From contig NZ_CP040272.1 in assembly GCF_013393905.1 (NCBI RefSeq), positions 4,832,001-4,896,000 on the forward strand: a DNA stretch of 64,000 nucleotides, read 5' to 3'. This DNA comes from Nostoc sp. C052 (GTDB taxonomy: Bacteria > Cyanobacteriota > Cyanobacteriia > Cyanobacteriales > Nostocaceae). Below the pieces are notes generated by a model. That model was not told where the DNA came from and made no database searches. It worked only from the letters and a program-made list of their open reading frames with translations. The translations under genes and the position numbers were made by a program. Positions 54,000 through 63,252 of this stretch are shown here, one piece after another (position 1 is the first letter of the stretch; each line of letters starts with the position of its first letter).

Positions 54000-55559
54000 T
54001 TAGGCGGAATTTTCCTCATCGGTATTAGAAAACAGACTGGGATCGAGATAGTTGATGCGTGCCAGAGGACTTAAAGCAGCGAGAATTTGAGCGCCGTAGC
54101 TGCGGTTAACTACACGACTATCAAGTAAAGCTACGATGCCTTGACTTTCTCGGACTGGAGCGATCGCACGTTGTAATTCATTTAAAGCTGCTGGCAACAA
54201 GTATAAACGGAACCAATCTTGATGCGATCGCTTATAGAGAGCTACCCTACCAGCTACCAGAGGATTTTCTAAAGATGGTAAGGGTAAAGTCGCAATGATT
54301 AACAGATGAGGTGCTGGCAAGACTCGTTGATGTTCTCGCCAAAATTCCCAACCGCTAATCAAAATACCATTTTCATCCAAACAAGTTTTTTCTACTTGCA
54401 CCCGAGAACCAAACTCTGAAGCCAAAATTGTCGCAACTTGAGATTTTAGTGGTACATCCCCCACCAAGATAACCGTCAATCCTGGTACTGTCGCACTTAA
54501 ACAAACCAGTGTGCGGACTTTGTGAATAAATGCCGCTTGAAATTCTGGTGTGTTGGGTAGAGGCAACTTATAAGGTACATAAAGTTGAATTGCTTCTGCT
54601 TGACTCTCCGAAGAGAATTTCAGGCAAGTTAAATCTTCCAAACCCAGGCGTTGGCGGAAAAGGGGAGCTTCAGTTTCCGGTTCGATGGCGCTACCAACTA
54701 AAACGACTGGTTGTCGCTGCCAAATTGGCGAGAGTATTTCGCCTAATTCCATTGGGGCGTAGTGCAAAGAAAATAAACCTTGTCGATGGGCAATAGTCGC
54801 CCAGAAGAGGGCAGGGGAAGCGGGGGAAGCAGGGGGGGAAAGATTTTCTTGAAATTGTTGCCAGAATTGTTTCCAGGGTTCTGGCAGTGATTGTACTGAC
54901 TCTAAAGCCAAATACAGACGACTCAAAATTTCTATTTCTGGCTGGGAAATTAGATAGCACTGATATGGATTAGCTGGATGCTGAAAAAGTTCGTGTGTTA
55001 GTTGTATCCGTGCTTCGCGAATTGCCTCAGCTTGGTTTGGGCAAGCCAGCATCAGTTGATCCCAATCATGGGGTTGAATATCTTGGGTAAGTTGATCGCG
55101 CACCCAATCTTCGAGATCGTCTACCCCATCAATAATTGTGGGAATACCTTGGGGAAAGCGATCGCCACCAGCCAATTGTCCTCTTAACCAAGCTTCTGGG
55201 GAGGTTAACAGTAGCCCTTGAAACTGGGCATCAGGCCAAGCGTCACCTGTTCTAATCGATTTATTGGTTGGTAGCCACTGTTGTAGGCGGGGAATTTCCA
55301 CCCGCAGCAGAAGTTGCTGCACTGCTTCTTGAGCAACAATAATTACAGGACCATGCCACATTAGGGCTGATGCTACGAAACTAGTACGATACCGCCCTTG
55401 ATAACCACAAACTGCCCCGACTTGAATTAGGGCACTACGTCCCAGGCGCAAGGCGCGTGCTACCAACCGTGCCATCGTCAAATGATGGGGCCAGGAAGGG
55501 AACCCCGCTTGCGATCGCAAAAAGTTATGTAGTGACAAATGAACTTCTGCCTCAATCAC
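54000..55559 (-). CDS. DinG-like helicase paralogue with degenerate ATPase motifs
   Basis: 519 residues from GTG 55559. The opening HNFLRSQAGFPSWPHHLTMARLVARALRLGRSALIQVG corresponds to the DinG/XPD N-terminus, but the Walker A loop GTGTGKT is replaced by GAVCGYQGRYRT (about 48-59). LLTSPEAWL, IIDGVDDLEDWV (in place of DEAH) and a helicase C-like second half (AIQLYVPYKLPLP, VILVGDVPLKSQVA, GILISGWEFW) follow. It looks like a catalytically weakened DinG-type protein kept in cyanobacteria. Function unknown, and a non-enzymatic role is possible. Confidence 0.65.
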   Translation of the reverse strand: MIEAEVHLSLHNFLRSQAGFPSWPHHLTMARLVARALRLGRSALIQVGAVCGYQGRYRTSFVASALMWHGPVIIVAQEAVQQLLLRVEIPRLQQWLPTNKSIRTGDAWPDAQFQGLLLTSPEAWLRGQLAGGDRFPQGIPTIIDGVDDLEDWVRDQLTQDIQPHDWDQLMLACPNQAEAIREARIQLTHELFQHPANPYQCYLISQPEIEILSRLYLALESVQSLPEPWKQFWQQFQENLSPPASPASPALFWATIAHRQGLFSLHYAPMELGEILSPIWQRQPVVLVGSAIEPETEAPLFRQRLGLEDLTCLKFSSESQAEAIQLYVPYKLPLPNTPEFQAAFIHKVRTLVCLSATVPGLTVILVGDVPLKSQVATILASEFGSRVQVEKTCLDENGILISGWEFWREHQRVLPAPHLLIIATLPLPSLENPLVAGRVALYKRSHQDWFRLYLLPAALNELQRAIAPVRESQGIVALLDSRVVNRSYGAQILAALSPLARINYLDPSLFSNTDEENSA

Positions 55560-55694
55560 ACGCTTTTAATTCCATACAAAGTGACTTTTACTGCCAATTG
55601 CCCCATTTCTATTATCTTGTTATTTGTCCTTTGTCATTTGCGATCCAAAAATAATGACCAATGACCAATGACAAATCACCCAATACCCTAAATT

Positions 55695-56657
55695 ATGCCA
55701 ACTTACACAGGAATTTCCAGCGAAGCCTTCAGGCATCCACTAGATCGCCAAGCCGAGCAAGCTTTACGAAATTTACCAGGATTTGATTTAATCGCTCGTA
55801 AATTTGTGGAATTTATCTACGAACGCCCTCAATTAGTCTATCTAATGGGTAACTCCATCCAAGTCGGGCCGCGTCAATATTCCACTATTTACCAGATGTT
55901 TCGCGAATGCGTCCGGGATTTAGATATTTACCCAGAACCAGCACTGTTTGTCTCGCAAAATCCTGAAGCAAATAGCTATGCGTTGGGGCAAGAGAATCCT
56001 TACATAGTTATAAATACAGGGATATTAGACTTACTAGACGAAACCGAGATTCGGACGGTGCTAGCCCATGAACTGGGACATATTAAATGTGGTCATACTA
56101 TTTTAATTCAAATGGCGATGTGGGCAATGAATGCTGCCTCTGCCTTGGGAGAATTGACCTTCGGCATCGGTAATATTGTCACTCAAGGCTTGATTTACGC
56201 CTTTTTTGAGTGGCGACGCAAAGCTGAGTTATCGTCAGATCGTGCAGCGCTACTAGTGGTGGATGACTTGAATCCGGTAATGTCAACGATGATGAAACTC
56301 TCTGGCGGTAGTCACAAATATGCCAATGAATGTAGTTTACAAGAGTTCATCAAGCAGTCAGAAAATTATCAGGCGTTGGATGAAGATGGACTGAATCAGA
56401 TATATAAATTTTTGATCTACAATGGCGCTCAGGGTAAGATGTTGAGCCATCCTTTTCCTGTTGAACGCTTGCATTACTTACGGGCGTGGGCAGTATCCGA
56501 AGAATACCAGCAAATTCGCCGAGGAAATTATCAGCGATCGCCCGCTTCTGGATCGGTAAATGTTTCAGCAGAATCTTCCGAAAATCAAACAGAAACTTTA
56601 CGCCGTCAAATTGAAGAATTACAACGGGAAATCGACAGGATCAGACGGAATCAGTAG
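55695..56657 (+). CDS. M48-family zinc metalloprotease
   Basis: 320 residues. The zinc motif HELGHIKCGH (His125, Glu126, His129) and a downstream zinc ligand in the KAELSSDRAALLVVDD block (Glu about residue 179) give an Oma1/HtpX-type peptidase. One amphipathic or membrane stretch follows HEXXH (AMWAMNAASALGEL). The C-terminus ends in a coiled coil (ETLRRQIEELQREIDRIRRNQ). It probably acts at the membrane on misfolded proteins; the substrate is unknown. Confidence 0.92.
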   Translation: MPTYTGISSEAFRHPLDRQAEQALRNLPGFDLIARKFVEFIYERPQLVYLMGNSIQVGPRQYSTIYQMFRECVRDLDIYPEPALFVSQNPEANSYALGQENPYIVINTGILDLLDETEIRTVLAHELGHIKCGHTILIQMAMWAMNAASALGELTFGIGNIVTQGLIYAFFEWRRKAELSSDRAALLVVDDLNPVMSTMMKLSGGSHKYANECSLQEFIKQSENYQALDEDGLNQIYKFLIYNGAQGKMLSHPFPVERLHYLRAWAVSEEYQQIRRGNYQRSPASGSVNVSAESSENQTETLRRQIEELQREIDRIRRNQ

Positions 56658-56680
56658 TTTTTAGCACTAAAGGTGGATTT

Positions 56681-56714
56681 AGATCCCCGACAACTTTTAC
56701 GAAGTCGGGGATCT
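56681..56714. terminator. Bidirectional terminator between convergent genes
   Basis: An 11-bp perfect stem agatccccgac/gtcggggatct with a 12-nt loop lies between the M48 gene and the convergent CPBP protease gene. No long T run follows, so strength is uncertain. Confidence 0.6.
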
Positions 56715-56746
56715 GGGTAGCAACTTTTTACAGGAAATTAAAATCC

Positions 56747-57622
56747 TTAAGAGTTTAACCAGATAATTACTCCAGTTCCCAGTACACAAATAATTCCCGC
56801 CAAGCCAGCTAGGGGTTTTTTATTTTTACCAGTGAACCAGTCAGAGACAATACCTGTGTAAGTAATTAGTTCTGCTGTATCTATGGTAGCGATCGCCCAT
56901 ACCCATCCGGCGTGCAATCCCCAAGCTAAACCCAAATTACCACTGGCGGCAAAGCGTGCCAACACCAGCACCATTCCCATCAGCCACAAACCAGGCAGTT
57001 GGGGTAAAGTTTCGCGTTGCTCCCAAACCAGATGTAACAAGGCAAAAATCAAGCTAGAAATTACTGCTGCTACCCAAACTGGGTAATCTTGCGCTAATTC
57101 CGTGAACAGGAAACCGCGAAAAATTAACTCTTCTATGCCACCAACTAACAACGCTATGAAGAAAATCGGTAGCAATATGGGTGGTAGTAACTTGAAATTC
57201 GTCTTTTCAAAAGAACACAAACCTAACCCAAATTGTCCACCAAATACAATAGCTAGGCTCCCGACTCCCAAAGCAAAACCTAGTGCTAAATAGCCAAGAG
57301 TTGAAAGATTACCAACAAAGCCGTAATCTGAAAAAGATTTATTAGTCACCCAAACAACTCCCCAGAGAATCAGAGGAGCTAATAGGTAAAGTGACACCAA
57401 TAATGGCATCTTCTGCTCTGGCTGCAAAGGTTTAAGGGGTTGCCAATTTAGCAATATTGCTGATACTGCTGCTACTGGCAACCAGCAAACTATCCAGCAG
57501 ACAAAAAATGCCACCACTATCACTAGTGCTGGTGCATTTTCTATAAATGCCAGTAAGGCGTTGACCGAAGACTCAAAGAAAGTTATCAAAATAAATAAAA
57601 AAACACGATAGACTTCTTGCAT
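56747..57622 (-). CDS. CPBP family intramembrane protease
   Basis: 291 residues with about eight membrane segments. The family motifs are EELIFRG (EExxxR, 164-169), then SLIFALLHLVWEQ (F-x3-H) and LHAGWVWAIA (HxxxN/D-like). Together they form the CAAX protease/bacteriocin-processing type active site. In cyanobacteria such proteins are often envelope or heterocyst-stage proteases of unknown substrate. The neighbouring M48 protease is convergent. Confidence 0.92.
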   Translation of the reverse strand: MQEVYRVFLFILITFFESSVNALLAFIENAPALVIVVAFFVCWIVCWLPVAAVSAILLNWQPLKPLQPEQKMPLLVSLYLLAPLILWGVVWVTNKSFSDYGFVGNLSTLGYLALGFALGVGSLAIVFGGQFGLGLCSFEKTNFKLLPPILLPIFFIALLVGGIEELIFRGFLFTELAQDYPVWVAAVISSLIFALLHLVWEQRETLPQLPGLWLMGMVLVLARFAASGNLGLAWGLHAGWVWAIATIDTAELITYTGIVSDWFTGKNKKPLAGLAGIICVLGTGVIIWLNS

Positions 57623-57770
57623 TATAGATTTCTTGCTGATTAGTCAAGACTCTACTAAATTTGGTGACTTCTGCAAGGGGTCTAATCGTATTTTTTATCT
57701 GGTTATCAGTTTGCTACCGGGGTAAGGACAAGTTATCATCACCTGAAACTTATCCCTACCATCAGCAAAT

Positions 57771-58208
57771 TTACTCTTCGTCTTCCAAATCTTCGTCTGA
57801 TTCGTCAGAATCTATATCTGGTGAGATTAGTTTTTTATCACTTTCACCTAGTTGAATCAGGTGAATATGTTTGTATCCCAGTCTAATTTCAAACTCATCT
57901 CCAGCCTTTAAGCCCATTGCTTTGGTATATGTAGCACCAATTACAATCTGACCATTTTGATGGACACTAACCCGGTATGTCGGTTCGCGTCCACGACCAT
58001 CTTTTGGTGCTTCTGGACTTAGAGGAATTCCTCTAGCAGATAGCAAAGCGTCATAAAAATCAGTGAGATTGACACGAACCTGGTTATTCTTAGTAACAGT
58101 GTAATAGCCGCACTGTTTAGCTCTTTCTCGGCGTGGTAATGTGGAAAGTTCTTTTACTTTAGCAAGTAGTGCTTTTCCGGTTAATGGTGCGGTTGCAGTT
58201 TCAGTCAT
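57771..58208 (-). CDS. cyAbrB-type transcriptional regulator
   Basis: 145 residues from ATG 58208; a TTG 9 bases upstream is less likely. The cyanobacterial AbrB layout is clear: TGKALLAKVKELSTLPRRERAKQCGYYTV (about 12-45), then the C-terminal AbrB swapped-hairpin domain TYRVSVHQNGQIVIGATYTKAMGLKAGDEFEIRLGYKHIHL and an acidic tail (SDESDEDLEDEE). These proteins (CalA/CalB in Anabaena) control nitrogen, carbon and heterocyst genes. Which clade it belongs to cannot be fixed by eye, so no symbol is given. The large upstream spacer is probably its regulatory region. Confidence 0.9.
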   Translation of the reverse strand: MTETATAPLTGKALLAKVKELSTLPRRERAKQCGYYTVTKNNQVRVNLTDFYDALLSARGIPLSPEAPKDGRGREPTYRVSVHQNGQIVIGATYTKAMGLKAGDEFEIRLGYKHIHLIQLGESDKKLISPDIDSDESDEDLEDEE

Positions 58209-59672
58209 TATGCTCAAATTTTCCTTACTCTCTCCAAGCTGATAAACAATGTAGTCTTATGCCAGCATTTGACTTTTTAGCATTTGCATAGAGCTACTGA
58301 AGACCCTAATGTAACGGGTGAATTCCTGCCGATAGGAGCCAAAAGCACTTCTATATATGGTTGTCCACAACCAACTAGAGGCCATAGTTGCCATAGACAT
58401 TAATTTTGGTGATGTTACGGCACTTTTAACCATTATTCGCCATCAGAAAGAAAACTATTTTTTCCTTTGGCGCTACTGTAGCGGTGTAACTTTCAGCCAC
58501 CTTTACAAATGGGGTAGGTTCTACTGCAAATAAGTCGTAGACCCAAAAAATTGCAGGTTTTTCACGTTCAGTGCTTGCCTTTCTTGCCAATGAGCAAGTA
58601 GAGTTTTCTCTACTCGTCCTCTCAAGCTTAGGACAGCATAGTATTTCAATAGAGTCCTACGGGCTTATGCCCTTTTGTCCTGCCAGTAGAGACGCGAATT
58701 ATCTTGTCTCTACATTACGAATCAACAAAGCAGTAGTAACCGCGCTGATACGGCTATTGATTCTGGTTTTGTCACTTCGTAATTTTATATTAAATACTAG
58801 CATGGACTAATAATAGCAAAATAGTTGTTTAATTTTGAATTAAAGTTGCTAGTAAATTTTTATTTAAATTTCTGGACTTAAAAGTTGAAAAAAGCAGTGA
58901 CGATTTTCCTAACCCTTTATTGCAAGCGTGAGCATTGCCATCTAGATTTTATAAAAATTTATATAATTGAGACGAGCGGTTTTGACCAATGAGTTCAATC
59001 CAATATTTTCTTGATTGAGAGCAAGCCAAAAAGCAAAAAGTCTCGCGTATCAGGGTTTCGCGGTTCTCTAACTTTTCTTTGAAAGTGGTGAGGATTTTTC
59101 CTCGGTTTATTATCTTCAGGTCAAAAGCGGTAAGAGGATTTTGCACGTCTGTCTATGGGAAGAACAAATCTCTTAACATCTGCCTAGTGATTGATTGCCA
59201 CTACTATATATTAAACATGGGCTTTCACACTTCTATATAATCAAAAAATTCTGCCTTCGCTACCGCTTGACAGAATTTTAGAGTCAGGACTGCTTGACTC
59301 TAGTTGACATCAAGACGTGTTGCTAACCTGATATGCATTTCATTTGGATATGCTCGCTAGGTCAAAAATTAACCTAAGTTCCTTTTTAAGCAAACCCCTT
59401 TTCCTTTATATTCCCAAACAAGTAAATTCAATGCACAGCGGTGATTACATTTTTGGCGTTTTAACTCAGAATTTGACAAAATTCTTGCTTACAGGGCTGC
59501 TACAAGTAAAATTTTAATGGTTATCCTTAAACTAGAATCAGTTGCCCTTTAATCGTCAGCCTATTAACATCAGAGTTTGAATTAAGGGCAAAAAAGTATA
59601 ACTTACTTTTCTGAACTACCTGCTTGACTCATAATTTTTGAGGCTGGCACAGCAATTTTAAAATTTTGGTTA
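58209..59672. other. 1.46-kb region without a recognised gene
   Basis: The longest gene-free stretch. It holds a palindrome of the gtagagacg family (58686-58712), a gggc-ttat-gccc-tttt hairpin (about 58661-58675), an inverted repeat aaaattctg/cagaatttt (about 59248-59280) and a gagtca/tgactc pair (59281-59302). A minus-strand frame at 58949-59146 has no ribosome site and no recognisable product. It may contain one or more small RNAs and long upstream regions of abrB and sdhB. Confidence 0.5.
58686..58712. repeat. GTAGAGAC palindrome, diverged member
   Basis: gtagagac and gtctctac arms of 8 bp remain around gcgaattatctt. It belongs to the same family as 40355-40382 with a mutated inner part. 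Confidence 0.6.
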
Positions 59673-59678
59673 GTGGTT

Positions 59679-60683
59679 ATGGAAGTTATTTTTAAGGTCA
59701 TTCGACAGCAACAAAATTCCTCCCCTGTTGTACAAACCTACCTGCTAGAGGCAGAACCAGGTAATACAATCTTGGATTGCCTTAATCAGATTAAGTGGGA
59801 GCAAGATGGAACTTTGGCATTTCGCAAAAATTGCCGCAATACCATTTGTGGTAGCTGTGCTATCCGAATTAATGGGCGTTCGGCTTTAGCTTGTAAGGAA
59901 AATGTTGGGAGTGAACTTACCAGATTACAACAAATACCATCATCCCCAAGTAAAGTAAATGCGATTCCTGAAATCACGATCGCACCTCTTGGCAATATGC
60001 CCGTGATTAAAGATTTGGTTGTAGATATGAGTAGTTTCTGGAATAATCTTGAGGCAGTTGCCCCTTATGTGAGTACAGCAGCACGACAAGTACCAGAAAG
60101 AGAGTTTTTGCAAACACCACAAGAGCGATCGCGCCTCGATCAAACTGGTAACTGTATTATGTGCGGTGCTTGTTACTCTGAATGCAACGCTCGTGAAGTT
60201 AATCCCGACTTTGTAGGGCCTCATGCCCTTGCCAAAGCTTACCGAATGGTAGCAGATTCCCGCGATAGCGATACCGAAAATCGTTTAGCAAGCTATAACG
60301 AAGGTACTAAAGGCGTGTGGGGTTGTACCCGTTGTTTGTACTGCGATTCAGTTTGTCCAATGGAAGTTGCACCATTAGAACAAATCACCAAAGTTAAACA
60401 AGAAATTCTCGCCCAGAAACAAAAGAGTGATAGTCGCTCAATTCGTCACCGAAAAGTATTGGTAGATTTAGTTAAAGAAGGTGGTTGGATTGATGAACGT
60501 CAATTTGGTGTACAAGTAGTCGGTAATTATTTTCAGGATTTAAAAGGATTACTCAGTCTTGCACCCCTCGGTTTGCGAATGATCCTTAGGGGTAAGTTTC
60601 CCCTATCATTTGAACCTTCAGAGGGGACAGAACAAGTGCGATCGCTCATTGAATCTGTGCAACAAGTAGAAAATAAAAGTTAG
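59679..60683 (+). CDS. sdhB: Succinate dehydrogenase/fumarate reductase iron-sulfur subunit
   Basis: 334 residues from ATG 59679; GTG 59673 would add two residues. The N-terminal ferredoxin domain carries the 2Fe-2S cysteines (CRNTICGSCAIRINGRSALAC). The C-terminal domain has CIMCGACYSEC (4Fe-4S) and CTRCLYCDSVCPMEV. The subunit passes electrons from succinate to the quinone pool at the thylakoid or plasma membrane. A flavoprotein gene (sdhA) is not adjacent, which is usual in cyanobacteria. The protein is longer than the typical 240-260 residues of bacterial SdhB by a C-terminal extension of about 70 residues. Confidence 0.93.
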   Translation: MEVIFKVIRQQQNSSPVVQTYLLEAEPGNTILDCLNQIKWEQDGTLAFRKNCRNTICGSCAIRINGRSALACKENVGSELTRLQQIPSSPSKVNAIPEITIAPLGNMPVIKDLVVDMSSFWNNLEAVAPYVSTAARQVPEREFLQTPQERSRLDQTGNCIMCGACYSECNAREVNPDFVGPHALAKAYRMVADSRDSDTENRLASYNEGTKGVWGCTRCLYCDSVCPMEVAPLEQITKVKQEILAQKQKSDSRSIRHRKVLVDLVKEGGWIDERQFGVQVVGNYFQDLKGLLSLAPLGLRMILRGKFPLSFEPSEGTEQVRSLIESVQQVENKS

Positions 60684-60762
60684 GAGTGAGGAGGAAAAGT
60701 TAGGAGTGAGGAGTTAGGAGTTAAAAATTCCTAACTCCTCACTCCTAACTCCTAACTCTACT

Positions 60763-61287
60763 TCAACGCGGTTCTTGAGGTATATTCAACGGCTGCCCAT
60801 AACGGTCATATACTAAAACATCCCACTGCCCATTATTACTAGATTCAAAGGCAATCCTGCTACCATCAGCGCTAATTGTAGGGTTGCGGACTTCTGCTTG
60901 CAGGTTATTAGTCAAATTCCGCGATTGGCGTGTTTCCCGGTCGTAGAGAAAAATAGCCGATCGCCCCTGACGGCTAGCACCAAAGACAATATAACGACCA
61001 TCTTGGGAAACACTGGGATGATTTGCGATCGCATCAAAGGAATTTAAACCTGGTAAATCAACCAAATCACGAGTTACCGTATCAAACATATAAACATCTT
61101 GGCTACCCCGTCGGTCAGTAATAAAAACAATGTATCTCCCAGAGATTTGGGGGTTTAATTCCGACGCTAAACTATTGAGACTCCGACCCCCCGGATCAAA
61201 GGGATAACTCAAAATTCGAGGGTAGCCAAAACACCCAGTCAATAAGCTTAAACAGAAAAATACAGGTATTAAAAAAACACGTTTCAT
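60763..61287 (-). CDS. TolB-like beta-propeller lipoprotein (1)
   Basis: 174 residues. A signal peptide has lipobox LLTGC (Cys19). Three WD40/PD40-like blades follow: LNPQISGRYIVFITDRRGSQDVYMFD, NHPSVSQDGRYIVFGASRQGRSAIFLYD and RNPTISADGSRIAFESSNNGQWDVLVYD. Half the blades of TolB and no DPP domain. It resembles the next gene closely. The pair may be a periplasmic two-part propeller. Confidence 0.85.
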   Translation of the reverse strand: MKRVFLIPVFFCLSLLTGCFGYPRILSYPFDPGGRSLNSLASELNPQISGRYIVFITDRRGSQDVYMFDTVTRDLVDLPGLNSFDAIANHPSVSQDGRYIVFGASRQGRSAIFLYDRETRQSRNLTNNLQAEVRNPTISADGSRIAFESSNNGQWDVLVYDRYGQPLNIPQEPR

Positions 61288-61359
61288 ATATTGGGCATTG
61301 GGCGGGCATTAATTATTCTCCCTCATCTCCCTGCTCCCTGCTCCCCTGCTCCCTGCCTT

Positions 61360-61920
61360 TTACGGAGGTGAACCTACGGTTGCACCGTTGGGAATATCTA
61401 ACTCAATATTTGGCCCCCGGTCTAAGACTTCAATATCCCACTGTCCACGGGTGGCGGTTTCAAAGACAATATAACGTCCATCTGGGCTGATATTTGGTTT
61501 TCTGACCCAGCCGCGATAAATTGGTGTGACAATTTGCGACTGTTGCGTAGCGCGATCGTAAAGCGCTACCACTGGTCTACCTTGGTCACTAGTAAGATAA
61601 GAAATATAACGCCCGGTGTAGCTCAAACTTGGACTTTCGGCAATTGTCTCCTGTCGGTTTATTCCCGGTGTGCTAATAAACAGTTGCCTCTCCAAATCGT
61701 ACACCAAGAGTTGCTGATTACCATTTCGATTAGATACAAACGCTAAAAAGCGCCCATTTCCACTCAAGGCAGGTTGCTCTTCAGTGTAGCGACTGTTGAG
61801 GGAAGTAGGCCCTATAGAAATATCATTAGAACCACAAGATACAAGCAAACTTGTTAAACCAAAAACCAGGCTCCAATGAATTGGTCTTTGGAGCCAAAAT
61901 GCCGGCGTAAATTTTTCCAC
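61360..61920 (-). CDS. TolB-like beta-propeller lipoprotein (2)
   Basis: 186 residues from GTG 61920 (VEKFTPAFW). The lipobox is LLVSC (Cys near residue 29). Three PD40 blades follow: EQPALSGNGRFLAFVSNRNGNQQLLVYD, ESPSLSYTGRYISYLTSDQGRPVVALYD and RKPNISPDGRYIVFETATRGQWDIEVLD. The gene is a tandem paralogue of the previous one, 72 bases upstream on the same strand, with a short-repeat tract in between. Confidence 0.85.
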   Translation of the reverse strand: MEKFTPAFWLQRPIHWSLVFGLTSLLVSCGSNDISIGPTSLNSRYTEEQPALSGNGRFLAFVSNRNGNQQLLVYDLERQLFISTPGINRQETIAESPSLSYTGRYISYLTSDQGRPVVALYDRATQQSQIVTPIYRGWVRKPNISPDGRYIVFETATRGQWDIEVLDRGPNIELDIPNGATVGSPP

Positions 61921-61967
61921 CTCAACTGTTTTCCGTCGCCTCTAAATCTACTTCCACACCAAATGTT

Positions 61968-62885
61968 TTAAACATCGTCATCAAAATCGGTCAAATTATC
62001 TGGTCGCTCATTTGGTTTTTCAATTGGATTGTATGGCACATAATCAGTTGGGATCGCATCATCATCTTCGCGCGGTCTTCGAGGAGTTGAGTCAGTGGAT
62101 GGACGACGCCTTCTTGGTCTGGGAGCAACATCATCTTCACGACTTTCGGGACGCTGCGGCCCATTATTACTGCGGCGAGAAGGTTTTCTGACTTCCCCAC
62201 CAGAACTTTCCCAATCATCAACTTGCCTAGATGAAGAACCCCAATTTTCTTCTTCAGAACTTTCAGAAGGGCGATTTACAGGACGACCAGAAGTCCGCCG
62301 ACGCGTTCTATCTCCTGAAGAAGCCTGTCTTTCACTACTGCTGCTGTTGCGGCGTTCTGTACGACGGGGGGGTTGCTCCTGGTAATAGTCATCACGTGTT
62401 GAAATCTCATCCCTACTACCCCGAATTCGGGGACGCACAGGGCGATCCTCTTCTTCATAAGGCAGTGGATCTAAGTCTGCATCCATTTCAGCCTGATACT
62501 TTCTGCGATCGTTGTATGAATAGCGATCGCTAACTGGTCGATCTTCGTCCACAATTGGAGTGTTGCGCTTTGCTTGCTGGGTAGCTATACTCCGCAGGCG
62601 AATACTTTCAACTGCAAAAAATACAGTTGTGCCAACTAAAAGTAATTGACCAAATTGTAGAATTGGGTCTAGCCGCCATCCTTGAAACACGAGAATAAAG
62701 CCGCAAAGCAAACCGACTGCCGCAAAAAAGATATCTTGATCCCGTGACAATTCTGGACGCACAGTGCGGAGAAAATACAGTGCTGCCCCAGCCACAGCCA
62801 GGAAAATTCCTAGAATACTGGCTGAGTTTGCTCCAAAATTTACCTGAGCCAGAAAATTGGCTGAGTTCAGCCCAAAATTTATCAT
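61968..62885 (-). CDS. ycf66: Ycf66 family protein
   Basis: 305 residues. The N-terminal part has three membrane segments (about 20-105; SILGIFLAVAGAALYFL, FFAAVGLLCGFILVFQGWRLDPILQFGQLLLVGTTVFFAVESIRLRS), as in plastid Ycf66. The rest (about 110-305) is a charged, disordered Arg/Asp/Ser-rich tail. The family is conserved in cyanobacteria and some plastids and has no known function. The tail is far longer than in plastid Ycf66. Confidence 0.9.
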   Translation of the reverse strand: MINFGLNSANFLAQVNFGANSASILGIFLAVAGAALYFLRTVRPELSRDQDIFFAAVGLLCGFILVFQGWRLDPILQFGQLLLVGTTVFFAVESIRLRSIATQQAKRNTPIVDEDRPVSDRYSYNDRRKYQAEMDADLDPLPYEEEDRPVRPRIRGSRDEISTRDDYYQEQPPRRTERRNSSSSERQASSGDRTRRRTSGRPVNRPSESSEEENWGSSSRQVDDWESSGGEVRKPSRRSNNGPQRPESREDDVAPRPRRRRPSTDSTPRRPREDDDAIPTDYVPYNPIEKPNERPDNLTDFDDDV

Positions 62886-63132
62886 TGCTGTTTTCCCAAT
62901 ATCAAATCTATGTTAGCGAGTCACAATTAAAATCACTACTGTAATTAGTCACGAAATATTGAAGCTTCAAAGCCTCTGGCAAAGAAGCTCTGAAGCTATT
63001 CACCGAAAAGTAAAAACACATACTTCTGTCATCTACAACCGCCACCAGCAGCATAAGTTGCTGCTTTTAGTGCAATTAAGTAGATAGCTGACAGACAATC
63101 GATTATGAGAGTTCAATTAACTCTCATAAGCA

Positions 63133-63252
63133 TTATGAACGCTGAATTTTATCCTTTTGGCTAACGAAAATTAGACCGACTGTAGCAGGTATTACCACAA
63201 TTGCAGCACCCCAAGCCAGACTCCAAAGAAAATTTGCTAAAGAAGGCGTCAT
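63133..63252 (-). CDS. psbX: Photosystem II protein PsbX
   Basis: A 39-codon frame from ATG at 63252 to TAA at 63133. The product reads MTPSLANFLWSLAWGAAIVV, then IPATVGLIFVSQKDKIQRS. It is one transmembrane helix with a short lumenal N-terminus and a basic cytosolic end. This matches PsbX, a small PSII subunit near the QB site, residue by residue in the key parts. It lies between ycf66 and ycf19. Confidence 0.95.
   Translation of the reverse strand: MTPSLANFLWSLAWGAAIVVIPATVGLIFVSQKDKIQRS

Noticed and set aside
58949..59146. Minus-strand 65-codon ORF suspected as a transposase end
   Set aside because: No transposase motif could be matched and no terminal repeat surrounds it.
60725..60756. 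actcctcac as a Yfr1 small-RNA core
   Set aside because: It is part of the heptamer tandem repeat, with no stem-loop context.
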